Shown here: positions 54,590-62,674 of the stretch, piece by piece | Position numbering within the stretch: the first letter of the stretch is position 1 | How the letters are laid out: every line of letters begins with the position of its first letter | Assembly (NCBI RefSeq): GCF_918741285.1 | Contig: NZ_CAKKNC010000004.1 | Location: 62,001 to 126,000 of the forward strand | Direction: 5' to 3' | DNA length: 64,000 nucleotides | DNA from: Sphingobium sp. CECT 9361 | GTDB lineage: Bacteria; Pseudomonadota; Alphaproteobacteria; Sphingomonadales; Sphingomonadaceae | Program-made: the position numbers and the translations under genes | Notes under the pieces: model-generated | Told to the model about the DNA's origin: nothing | What the model saw: only the letters and a program-made list of their open reading frames with translations | Database searches by the model: none

Positions 54590-56170
54590 ATGCCCAAAGT
54601 TCTCATTTCCGATAAAATGGACCCCCGCGCCGCTCAGATCTTCCGCGACCGGGGCGTCGAAGTCGACGAAATCACCGGCAAGACACCCGAAGAGCTGATC
54701 GCGATCATCGGTCAGTATGACGGCCTCGCCATCCGTTCCTCGACCAAGGTGACGAAAGCGATCCTCGACGCCGCGACCAACCTGAAGGTTATCGGTCGCG
54801 CAGGCATCGGCGTCGACAATGTCGACATCCCCGCAGCATCCGCCAAGGGTGTGGTCGTCATGAACACCCCGTTCGGCAACTCGATCACCACCGCCGAACA
54901 TGCCATTGCCCTCATCTTTGCCCTCGCGCGCCAACTGCCCGAAGCCGATGCGTCCACGCAGGCGGGCAAGTGGGAAAAGAACCGCTTCATGGGCGTCGAA
55001 GTCACCGGCAAGGTGCTGGGCCTGATCGGCGCGGGTAACATCGGCTCCATCGTGGCCGACCGTGCTCTGGGCCTCAAGATGAAGGTGGTTGCGTTCGATC
55101 CGTTCCTGACGCCCGAGCGCGCCGTGGATATGGGCGTGGAAAAGGTCACGCTGGACGAGTTGCTCGCCCGCGCCGACTTCATCACCCTGCACACGCCGCT
55201 GACCGACCAGACCCGCAACATCCTGTCCGCCGAAGCGCTGGCCAAGACCAAAAAGGGTGTGCGCATCGTCAACTGCGCGCGCGGCGGCCTGATCGACGAA
55301 GCGGCGCTGAAGGCCTGTCTGGACAGCGGCCATATCGGCGGCGCAGCACTCGACGTGTTCGTGACCGAACCGGCGAAGGAAAGCCCGCTGTTCGGCACCC
55401 CCAACTTCATCTCGACCCCGCATCTGGGCGCGTCCACGGACGAAGCGCAGGTCAACGTCGCGCTGCAGGTGGCCGAGCAACTGTCCGACTATCTGCTGGA
55501 CGGCGGCGTGACCAACGCGCTCAACATGCCCAGCCTGTCTGCGGAAGAAGCGCCCAAGCTCAAGCCCTACATGGCGCTCGCCGAAAAGATGGGCAGCCTG
55601 CTGGGGCAGCTTGAAGGCGACAAGGTGCAGGGCATTTCGATCGAAGTCGAAGGCCATGCAGCGGAACTGAACCAGAAGCCGATCACCGCAGCGGTGCTGG
55701 CGGGCCTGATGCGCGCCTATTCCGACACGGTGAACATGGTCAATGCGCCGTATCTCGCCAAGGAACGCGGCCTCGACGTGCGCGAAGTGCGCCACGATCG
55801 CGAAGGTGCGTACCAGACGCTGGTGCGCGTCACGGTGCAGACGCCGACCGGCGAACGCTCCATCGCTGGCACTCTGTTCGGACCGGAGCAGCCGCGTCTG
55901 GTCGAACTGTTCGGTATCAAGGTGGAAGCCGATCTGGCGGGCAACATGCTCTACATCGTCAACCAGGACGCGCCCGGCTTCATCGGTCGTATCGGGTCGA
56001 CGCTGGGTCATGCGGACGTAAACATCGGCACCTTCCATCTGGGTCGCCGCAATCAGGGTGGCGAAGCGGTGCTGCTGCTGTCGGTCGACGGCGTGGTCAC
56101 CGAGCCGCTGCTGTGGGACATCTGCAAGCTCGACGGCGTGAAGACCGTGAAGCTGCTGCGCTTTGCGTGA
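54590..56170 (+). CDS. serA: D-3-phosphoglycerate dehydrogenase
   Basis: The first step of serine synthesis (NAD-dependent). The 526-residue protein begins MPKVLISDKMDPRAAQIF, has GIGVDNVD, the Rossmann motif LGLIGAGNIGSIVADRALG, the catalytic RGGLIDE region and HLGASTDEAQ, and a C-terminal regulatory ACT domain (GFIGRIGSTLGHADVNIGTF). It is the long form with an intervening domain, typically serine-inhibited. It begins 99 bp after serC. Confidence 0.96.
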   Translation: MPKVLISDKMDPRAAQIFRDRGVEVDEITGKTPEELIAIIGQYDGLAIRSSTKVTKAILDAATNLKVIGRAGIGVDNVDIPAASAKGVVVMNTPFGNSITTAEHAIALIFALARQLPEADASTQAGKWEKNRFMGVEVTGKVLGLIGAGNIGSIVADRALGLKMKVVAFDPFLTPERAVDMGVEKVTLDELLARADFITLHTPLTDQTRNILSAEALAKTKKGVRIVNCARGGLIDEAALKACLDSGHIGGAALDVFVTEPAKESPLFGTPNFISTPHLGASTDEAQVNVALQVAEQLSDYLLDGGVTNALNMPSLSAEEAPKLKPYMALAEKMGSLLGQLEGDKVQGISIEVEGHAAELNQKPITAAVLAGLMRAYSDTVNMVNAPYLAKERGLDVREVRHDREGAYQTLVRVTVQTPTGERSIAGTLFGPEQPRLVELFGIKVEADLAGNMLYIVNQDAPGFIGRIGSTLGHADVNIGTFHLGRRNQGGEAVLLLSVDGVVTEPLLWDICKLDGVKTVKLLRFA

Positions 56171-56211
56171 GGCAGTAGACTAACCGGAAACCCGCCCCCT
56201 CCGCCCTCATT

Positions 56212-56293
56212 CGGTTCGAGCTTGTCGAGAACTGGCCCAAGCGACTCGTTCTCGACGGGCGCTTCTCGGCTACGCTCGAAGCTGCTCGAACCG
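56212..56293. repeat. Palindromic element (GTTCGAG...CTCGAAC class)
   Basis: cggttcgagcttgtcgagaa pairs in inverted orientation with the segment ending gctgctcgaaccg, in the serA-hisZ gap. It is related in its half-sites to 30037 and 41741. Confidence 0.7.
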
Positions 56294-56367
56294 ACCGGGT
56301 TTGAATGTGTAGGGGGATTGGCATGGGGGACTCGCCTCTCCCCAAAAATCCGCTAGAAGCGCCAGCT

Positions 56368-57507
56368 ATGACCCAGCCCAACGCCATCACCGGCCTTCTG
56401 CCCGAAGGATTGTCCGACCGTCTCCCCCCTGCGGCGGAGGCGTCGGCGCATCTGGCGCGCAGCGTGCTGGATACCGTAGCAGCGCATGGCTATGCCCGCG
56501 TGATGCCGCCGATTGCGGAGTTCGAGGAGACACTGACGCAGCGGCTTAAATCGGCCCGTGCGCAGGATTTGCTCCGCGCCGTCGATCCCGTGTCGCAGCG
56601 GACACTGGCGATCCGCCCGGACATGACGGCGCAGGTCGGGCGCATCGCCGCCACCCGTCTCGCCACCACCGCGCGGCCATTGCGGCTGTCCTATGGCGGC
56701 CCGGTGCTGAAACTGCGCGCCAATCAGCTGCGGCCGGAGCGCGAACAGTTGCAGGTCGGCGCGGAACTGATCGGAACGGACAGCGTCGCCGCAGCGGTCG
56801 AGATCGTCAACGTCGCCATCGAAGCGTTGCAGGCGGCAGGCGTCACGGGGATCACCATCGATTTCACCTTGCCCGACCTGATCGACACCCTCGCCGCCGG
56901 ACCGATGCCGCTGAGCGACGCAGAGCGCGAAGCGGTGCGGACCGAACTGGACGCGAAGGATGCAGGCGCGCTCGTCGCGCTGGGTGCAGGCGCGGCGTCC
57001 TATCTGCCGCTGATCGAAGCGGCGGGGCCGTTCCATGCTGCGATGGACAAGCTGGAAGCCATCGACGCCGCCACCGGGCAAGGCGCGATTGCCAGCCGCA
57101 TCGCTGCGTTGCGGGCCATCGCCAAGCCCATTGGCTGGGACATTACCCTGACGCTCGACCCGACCGAACGCCATGGCTTCGAATATCAAAGCTGGTTCGG
57201 ATTTTCCGTTTTCGCAGAGGGGTTCGTCGGCGAAATCGGGCGCGGCGGCAGCTACGCCATCCTGCGCAGCGACGGCAGCGAAGAACCCGCCATCGGCTTC
57301 TCCCTCTACCCCGACCCGCTGATCGACGCAGGCTTCGGCGCGATGCCCGTCAAGCGGCTGTTCCTGCCGCTGGGGCATGATGCACTGGTGGCGAAGGCAT
57401 TGCGCGGCGAAGGCTGGCGGACGGTCGCGGCATTGTCCGACGTGGATGACGGCGCGGCCCTGGGATGTTCGCACTGGCTGGATGGGGATTCGGCGCGGGG
57501 GTATTAG
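56368..57507 (+). CDS. hisZ: ATP phosphoribosyltransferase regulatory subunit
   Basis: This 379-residue HisRS-like protein lacks the full synthetase length and has TGLLPEGLSDRLPPAAEA at the N-terminus, ARVMPPIAEFEETLTQRLK, TLAIRPDMTAQVGRIAATRL and SYGGPVLKLRANQLRPERE. HisZ is needed for activity of the short HisG in histidine synthesis. Often serC-serA-hisZ is followed by purA in related genomes; here an AT-rich foreign gene and ubiG follow instead. Confidence 0.93.
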   Translation: MTQPNAITGLLPEGLSDRLPPAAEASAHLARSVLDTVAAHGYARVMPPIAEFEETLTQRLKSARAQDLLRAVDPVSQRTLAIRPDMTAQVGRIAATRLATTARPLRLSYGGPVLKLRANQLRPEREQLQVGAELIGTDSVAAAVEIVNVAIEALQAAGVTGITIDFTLPDLIDTLAAGPMPLSDAEREAVRTELDAKDAGALVALGAGAASYLPLIEAAGPFHAAMDKLEAIDAATGQGAIASRIAALRAIAKPIGWDITLTLDPTERHGFEYQSWFGFSVFAEGFVGEIGRGGSYAILRSDGSEEPAIGFSLYPDPLIDAGFGAMPVKRLFLPLGHDALVAKALRGEGWRTVAALSDVDDGAALGCSHWLDGDSARGY

Positions 57508-57513
57508 AAATAG

Positions 57514-58005
57514 TCAGACTGGCATTTCACGGTATAAATCTATTGTTTCAGCGATATCTTGGAATTTGCATTCAAGGTGTTTATCGATGAAAACAATATC
57601 GCCTTCTAACAGAGTATCTACTTTTATTCCATTTATCTTGTACCATAATTTAGTATTTAAAGACTGGCGTGGGGAGCATTGAATAGAGAATGTATTCCAA
57701 ATATCATTATATATTTGGTGTTTAGTAATCCAATAATTATTGACAATGTCATAAGGCAAGAATGCATTTTCGGCGCAGGGGAGATGAATGCCGTCCCGGC
57801 TAATAGTCATTATTGGTTCTCGATGAAAGAAACCAATAATGCCGTGTAATTTATTAATCAAAGAAGCTATCAACATCACTATTGCAATAAATTCGAATAC
57901 ATTTACCCCGTCAAATGATAATACTGAAATTATGACAAAAACAGATATAAGCCTAATAATAGATAAGTACGATTTACTTAAGTAAATATTTAGTGATTCA
58001 TCCAT
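57514..58005 (-). CDS. AT-rich membrane protein with PH-like domain, foreign-looking
   Basis: A 163-residue protein with two N-terminal hydrophobic helices (YLSIIRLISVFVIISVLSF, then VFEFIAIVMLIASLINKLH) and a C-terminal ~90-residue part, including MTISRDGIHLPCAENAFLPY, in the form of small membrane-anchored PH-like domain proteins. Its base composition is strikingly AT-rich against GC-rich neighbours, and its codon use is unlike the rest of the window. It overlaps the ubiG stop by 8 bp on the same strand, so it is coupled to that transcript. The role is unknown; recent acquisition is likely. Confidence 0.75.
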   Translation of the reverse strand: MDESLNIYLSKSYLSIIRLISVFVIISVLSFDGVNVFEFIAIVMLIASLINKLHGIIGFFHREPIMTISRDGIHLPCAENAFLPYDIVNNYWITKHQIYNDIWNTFSIQCSPRQSLNTKLWYKINGIKVDTLLEGDIVFIDKHLECKFQDIAETIDLYREMPV

Positions 58006-58759
58006 CCTTTAACTCGCCCGCCCGCTTCGCCGTCAGCAGATAATTCAACCCCTTCTTCTCCGACAGCACGAATCCCTTCGCCGGGTCCAGCGCGATCCCG
58101 CTCCACCCCGTCACTTCCAGCCCCGCTGCCACCAGCATCGGTTCGATTTCTTCGGGCGTCAGGAATTTGCTCCAGTCGTGCGTGCCGCGCGGAATCTGGC
58201 CCAGGCCTTCGCCCAGCGTAATCATCGCCAGCCGCGACAAGGGCGTGCGGTTGGGTGTCGAGAGTATCAGCAGCCCATCGGGCGCCAGCGCATCCGCCAG
58301 CCCGCGCAGGAACAACGCGGGGTCGGTGACATGCTCGATCACTTCCATGCTCGTCACCAGATCGAAGCCGGTTTCGCCCAGCGACTCCACGCCGACCGCG
58401 CGATAATCGATGCTGAGGCCCTGCCCCGCCGCATGGGCCTGCGCCGCAGCGATATTCTCATGCGCTGCGTCGATGCCTGTCACCTGCGCGCCCATCCGCG
58501 CCAGCGGTTCACACAGCAGGCCTGCGCCGCAGCCCACATCCAGCGCGCGCTTCCCCGTGAGCGGGCGCAGCGATTTCGCGTCGCCACGCCAATGCGCGTC
58601 CACCGCGTGGCGGATATAGGACAGGCGCACCGGGTTCAACTTGTGCAGCATCGCGCTGCTGCCCTTGGGATTCCACCAGTCGGCGGCCATCGTACCGAAA
58701 TGCGCGGCCTCTGCCGGATCGATGGTCGTGATGCTTTCAGGGGCCACATTGCTTGCCAT
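57998..58759 (-). CDS. ubiG: Ubiquinone biosynthesis O-methyltransferase UbiG
   Basis: This 253-residue SAM methyltransferase has AAHFGTMAADWWNPKGSSAM (a diagnostic UbiG start), GKRALDVGCGAGLLCEPLA (SAM-binding), VTSMEVIEHVTDP and GTHDWSKFLTPEEI. It carries out both O-methylations of ubiquinone synthesis. It is divergent from lysC, a conserved alphaproteobacterial arrangement, and is followed by the AT-rich gene. Confidence 0.96.
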   Translation of the reverse strand: MASNVAPESITTIDPAEAAHFGTMAADWWNPKGSSAMLHKLNPVRLSYIRHAVDAHWRGDAKSLRPLTGKRALDVGCGAGLLCEPLARMGAQVTGIDAAHENIAAAQAHAAGQGLSIDYRAVGVESLGETGFDLVTSMEVIEHVTDPALFLRGLADALAPDGLLILSTPNRTPLSRLAMITLGEGLGQIPRGTHDWSKFLTPEEIEPMLVAAGLEVTGWSGIALDPAKGFVLSEKKGLNYLLTAKRAGELKDG

Positions 58760-58854
58760 ATCTGTTCCAACTTACTAAGGGAGGCCCGCTTTTGCACCCC
58801 TCGCGGACCCGTTTTCCGACATAATCTTACCCACAGGCAAGGCTGACAGCAAAT

Positions 58855-60114
58855 ATGGCGCGCATCGTGATGAAATTCGGCGGCACCTCCATGGCGGGGA
58901 TGGAGCGAATTCGCAATGTTGCCGCGCGTGTGAAGCATGTCGTGAGCCAGGGTAACGAAGTCGCGGTCGTGGTTTCGGCAATGGCGGGGGAGACCGACCG
59001 GCTCGTCGGTTTCTGCCGCGAAGCCAGCGCGCTCTACGATCCGGCGGAATATGATGTCGTCGTTGCGGCGGGCGAGCAGATCACCAGCGGCCTGCTGGCC
59101 ATGACGCTGAAAGCCATGGGCGTGGACGCGCGGAGCTGGCTCGGGTGGCAGTTGCCGATCCACACTATCGAATCCCACGCCAAGGCGCGGGTGGAAAGCA
59201 TCGAGACGGACGCGCTGCTCGCCGCAATGGCATCCGGTCAAGTTGCGGTCATCCCCGGTTTTCAGGGGATGATGGAGGATGGCCGCGTGTCGACGCTGGG
59301 GCGCGGCGGATCGGACACGTCCGCCGTTGCCGTGGCTGCTGCGATCGGCGCAGACCGTTGCGACATCTACACCGATGTCGATGGCGTCTACACCACCGAC
59401 CCCCGCATCGTTGCCCGCGCGCGCAAGCTCGACATGGTGACCTATGAGGAAATGCTCGAACTCGCGTCGGTCGGCGCGAAGGTGTTGCAGACCCGCTCGG
59501 TCGGCCTCGCGATGAAGGAAGGGGTGCGCGTTCAGGTGCTGTCCTCCTTCGACGACCCCACACAGGACGACCTGCCCGGTACGCTGATCGTCAGCGAAGA
59601 AGAATTGGAGGAAAGCAAGATGGAACGTCAGCTCATCACCGGCATCGCCCATGACAAGAACGAAGCCAAGATCATATTGACGCGCGTGCCCGACAGACCG
59701 GGCGCAGTCGCCAGCATCTTCAGCCCGCTTGCCGAAGCCAGCATCAACGTCGACATGATTATCCAGAATGACAGCAAGGATAAGGAAGAAACCGACGTAA
59801 CCTTCACCGTGCCGCGCGCCGATCTTGCTCGCAGTGTCGACCTGCTCGAATCGTTGAAGGATCAGATCGGTTTCTATCGCATCATCACCGATGTCGAAGT
59901 CGCGAAGATCAGCGTCGTGGGTGTCGGCATGCGCAGCCACGCAGGTGTCGCGGCGACGATGTTCAAGACGCTGGCGGATCGCGGGATCAACATCGAAGCA
60001 ATCTCGACCAGCGAAATCAAGGTCAGCGTGCTGATCGACGAGGACGAAACCGAACTGGCGGTGCGCGTGTTGCACACGGCCTACGGGCTGGATGCCGACG
60101 CGCCTGCTGCGTGA
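58855..60114 (+). CDS. lysC: Aspartate kinase
   Basis: This 419-residue enzyme phosphorylates L-aspartate, the first step to lysine, threonine and methionine. It begins ARIVMKFGGTSMAGMERI, has LGRGGSDTSAVAVAAAIGAD and CDIYTDVDGVYTTDPRI, and two ACT domains at the C-terminus (PDRPGAVASIFSPLAEAS and GVAATMFKTLADRGINIEAI), so it should be feedback-inhibited. The frame closes 128 bp before the nitronate monooxygenase gene. Confidence 0.96.
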   Translation: MARIVMKFGGTSMAGMERIRNVAARVKHVVSQGNEVAVVVSAMAGETDRLVGFCREASALYDPAEYDVVVAAGEQITSGLLAMTLKAMGVDARSWLGWQLPIHTIESHAKARVESIETDALLAAMASGQVAVIPGFQGMMEDGRVSTLGRGGSDTSAVAVAAAIGADRCDIYTDVDGVYTTDPRIVARARKLDMVTYEEMLELASVGAKVLQTRSVGLAMKEGVRVQVLSSFDDPTQDDLPGTLIVSEEELEESKMERQLITGIAHDKNEAKIILTRVPDRPGAVASIFSPLAEASINVDMIIQNDSKDKEETDVTFTVPRADLARSVDLLESLKDQIGFYRIITDVEVAKISVVGVGMRSHAGVAATMFKTLADRGINIEAISTSEIKVSVLIDEDETELAVRVLHTAYGLDADAPAA

Positions 60115-60143
60115 AATTTCGCAGGCAGGACTTTACTAACGCA

Positions 60144-60230
60144 GTCATCCCCGCGAAGGCGGGGATCCATCTCCCGACGTTTCGCCAAGGGAGAGGGCAG
60201 GAGATGGATTCCCGCTTTCACGGGAATGAC
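60144..60230. repeat. Palindromic element (GTCAT-CCCCGC class)
   Basis: gtcatccccgcgaaggcggg (then gatccatctccc) is mirrored by gggagagggcaggagatgga (then ttcccgc...gaatgac). It lies between lysC and the nitronate monooxygenase gene. Same family as 13711 and 54505. Confidence 0.75.
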
Positions 60231-60241
60231 GGAGAAAAAGC

Positions 60242-61255
60242 ATGACTCACCCCAAACTCGCCGCCCTCATGCTACGCGGGACCGAATTCTTCGGCTGCGA
60301 AACGGCCATCATGTGCGGCGCGATGAGCTGGGTGAGCGAGCGCAATCTGGTGTCCGCCATCTCCAACGCTGGCGGCTTTGGTGTGATTGCCTGTGGGGCG
60401 ATGACGCCCGAACTGCTCGACAAAGAAATCACCGCGACGAAGGCGCTGACGGCCAAGCCCTTCGGCGTGAACCTCATCACCATGCACCCGCAGCTCTTCG
60501 ACCTGATCGACATATGCGCGAAGCATGACGTCACGCATGTCGTGCTGGCTGGCGGTTTGCCACCCAAGGGCAGCATCGAAGCGATCAAGGCAAAGGGCGC
60601 GAAGCTGATCTGCTTCGCCCCGGCGCTGTCGCTGGCGAAGAAGCTGGCGCGGTCGGGCGTCGATGCGCTGGTGGTCGAAGGGATGGAAGCGGGCGGTCAT
60701 ATCGGCCCGGTATCGACCAGCGTGCTGGCGCAGGAAATCCTGCCTGAAATGGCGCCACAGCTTCCCGTGTTCGTCGCGGGCGGCATCGGTCGGGGCGAAG
60801 CCATTGCCGCTTATCTGGAAATGGGTGCGGCGGGCGTGCAGCTTGGCACGCGATTCGTATGCGCGACAGAGAGCATCGCGCACCCTAACTTCAAGAAGGC
60901 TTTCTTGCGCGCGTCGGCCCGCGATGCCGTTGCCAGTGTACAGATTGACCCGCGCCTGCCGGTGATCCCCGTTCGCGCGCTCAAAAATCCCGGTACGGAG
61001 AACTTCACCGCCAAGCAGCGCGAAGTCGCCAATCTGCTCGACACCGGCGCGGTGGACATGATGGAAGCGCAGCTCCAGATCGAACATTACTGGGCAGGCG
61101 CACTACGCCGCGCGGTGATCGACGGCGATGTCGAAGGCGGGAGCCTGATGGCAGGCCAGTCGGTCGGCATGGTGACGAAGGAAGAACCGGTAACGGACAT
61201 CCTCGCCACGCTGATGGACGAAGCGGAAGCGGCGCTCAGCGCACGATCGGTCTAA
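60242..61255 (+). CDS. Nitronate monooxygenase family protein
   Basis: This 337-residue FMN protein of the NMO/2-nitropropane dioxygenase class has IMCGAMSWVSERNLVSAISN near the N-terminus, NAGGFGVIACG, VEGMEAGGHIGPVST and FVAGGIGRGEAIAAYLEMGA with GVQLGTRFV. Members oxidise nitronates or act as NADH:quinone reductases or enoyl-ACP reductases, so the true substrate is open. The start is right after a palindromic element. Confidence 0.88.
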   Translation: MTHPKLAALMLRGTEFFGCETAIMCGAMSWVSERNLVSAISNAGGFGVIACGAMTPELLDKEITATKALTAKPFGVNLITMHPQLFDLIDICAKHDVTHVVLAGGLPPKGSIEAIKAKGAKLICFAPALSLAKKLARSGVDALVVEGMEAGGHIGPVSTSVLAQEILPEMAPQLPVFVAGGIGRGEAIAAYLEMGAAGVQLGTRFVCATESIAHPNFKKAFLRASARDAVASVQIDPRLPVIPVRALKNPGTENFTAKQREVANLLDTGAVDMMEAQLQIEHYWAGALRRAVIDGDVEGGSLMAGQSVGMVTKEEPVTDILATLMDEAEAALSARSV

Positions 61256-61270
61256 GCTAGTCGCACCAAT

Positions 61271-61345
61271 AGCTGTTCCCCGGCGCAGGCCGGGGTCCAG
61301 CTCAGCGCGTGAGGCTGGACCCCGGCCTGCGCCGGGGTCCAGCTA
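61271..61345. repeat. Palindromic REP-type element
   Basis: agctgttccccggcgcaggc (then cggggtccagc) and the inverted gctggaccccggcctgcgcc (then ggggtccagct) flank a short centre. Nearly identical in core to 12914-12996. It lies between the convergent NMO and aminotransferase genes. Confidence 0.85.
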
Positions 61346-61356
61346 TATAGTCCAGC

Positions 61357-62523
61357 CTACGCCATCAACACCTTGTCCAGCGCGATCTTGAACTTGTCCA
61401 TTTCCTCGGACGATCCCACTGTCACGCGGGACACGGTGGGCCAGATTTCCCACGACCGGCCAATCTGAACCTTCTCCGCCAGCAGCTTCGCCTGCATTTC
61501 CTTGGCCGGCCTGGTCTTCCAGTCGAGCATGAACATATTGGCTTCGCTGCCGGGGTGATACGCGATCCCGCGCTTTGCGAGATGCGCGAACGTTTCTTCC
61601 CGAACGCCGATCATTTGCGCACGGCGCGCCTTGATCGCGTCCGCTGCGGTATAAGCCGCCGTACCGCAGGCCAGCGCCGTCACCGGCAGGGTGCCAGTCA
61701 CCTGATAGCCATCGTAGCGCATCATCGCCTTGTGCAATGCTGGGTCCGCGAACGTCAGCCCAAGGCGCATCCCGGCCATGCCGAACATTTTGGAAAAGGT
61801 CCGCATGACGATCACGTCCTTGCGATCCTTGGCCAGCGCAATCGCGCTCGGCGCTTCGGAGAAATGGAGATAAGCCTCATCGATCAGCAGCACCGAATCG
61901 GCTGGCTTGTTCGCGGCCAGCCATGCCAGATCGGCAAGCGGTGTGACCGTGCCGGTGGGGTTGTTGGGCGACACGATGTAATAGAGGCCCGCAGCGGGAT
62001 TGGCGGCCAGCATCGCTTTCACGTCGGCGCCTTTGCCCGGTGTCATTGGCACCTTGGCGACTGGTGCCTTGAGCCACGCCGCCGCGCGCCACGCCGATTC
62101 GAAGGTCGGATCGGGCGTGACCAGACCCTTTTCCGGCGAACAGAAGGCAATGACCGAGCGGACCAACGGATCGCCCGAACCGGGCCAGGGCAGGATACGA
62201 TCTTCGGCAACGCCTTCGACCTGCGCCACTGTCTTGATGAACTGACCGCGCAGATCGCCCGGATCGTAGCGGTTGCCTTGCGCCACGACCTTGGCAGCAG
62301 CTTCGGCCGCCACCGGGAACGGCCCGGTCCAGCATTCGTTCGCGCCGATCTGTACCGCGCCCGCCACCGCGCGCGCCGCCTGACTCTGCGCGAAGGCGGG
62401 CTTGAATGCGGTAATGCTTGCCGCAGCGCCCAGAAGAGCTGCGACCTGCCCGATCTGGCGGCGGGAATAGCCGCGATCCAGAAGGTCGTTTCGCGCCGTC
62501 GCGTCGATACCCACAGTGCTCAT
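61357..62523 (-). CDS. Periplasmic class I/II aminotransferase with Tat signal (HisC-like)
   Basis: This 388-residue PLP enzyme starts at 62523 (MSTVGIDATARNDLLDRG). Its N-terminus has a twin-arginine motif with a hydrophobic stretch (SRRQIGQVAALLGAAASITA) ending at an AFA cleavage site, so it should be exported folded. Aminotransferase signatures are ANECWTGPFP, YYIVSPNNPTGTV, LLIDEAYLHF and the PLP-lysine region VMRTFSKMFGMAGMRLG. The fold matches histidinol-phosphate aminotransferase, but a periplasmic location makes a HisC role unlikely. A longer frame runs to 62820, but that part overlaps the ptsP start on the other strand. Confidence 0.88.
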   Translation of the reverse strand: MSTVGIDATARNDLLDRGYSRRQIGQVAALLGAAASITAFKPAFAQSQAARAVAGAVQIGANECWTGPFPVAAEAAAKVVAQGNRYDPGDLRGQFIKTVAQVEGVAEDRILPWPGSGDPLVRSVIAFCSPEKGLVTPDPTFESAWRAAAWLKAPVAKVPMTPGKGADVKAMLAANPAAGLYYIVSPNNPTGTVTPLADLAWLAANKPADSVLLIDEAYLHFSEAPSAIALAKDRKDVIVMRTFSKMFGMAGMRLGLTFADPALHKAMMRYDGYQVTGTLPVTALACGTAAYTAADAIKARRAQMIGVREETFAHLAKRGIAYHPGSEANMFMLDWKTRPAKEMQAKLLAEKVQIGRSWEIWPTVSRVTVGSSEEMDKFKIALDKVLMA

Positions 62524-62674
62524 ATCCTGCTGCCCTCCGAACAATACATCTCTACTGCAATGACGCAACGAATGGGCGTGCCAGACCCGCCATCCGCCCC
62601 GACATTTTGCAGCAATATGAGAAACGCGCAGTTCCTTGTTGGAAGCAGCAGCCTGTTTCTGATAGCGGTTCCAC

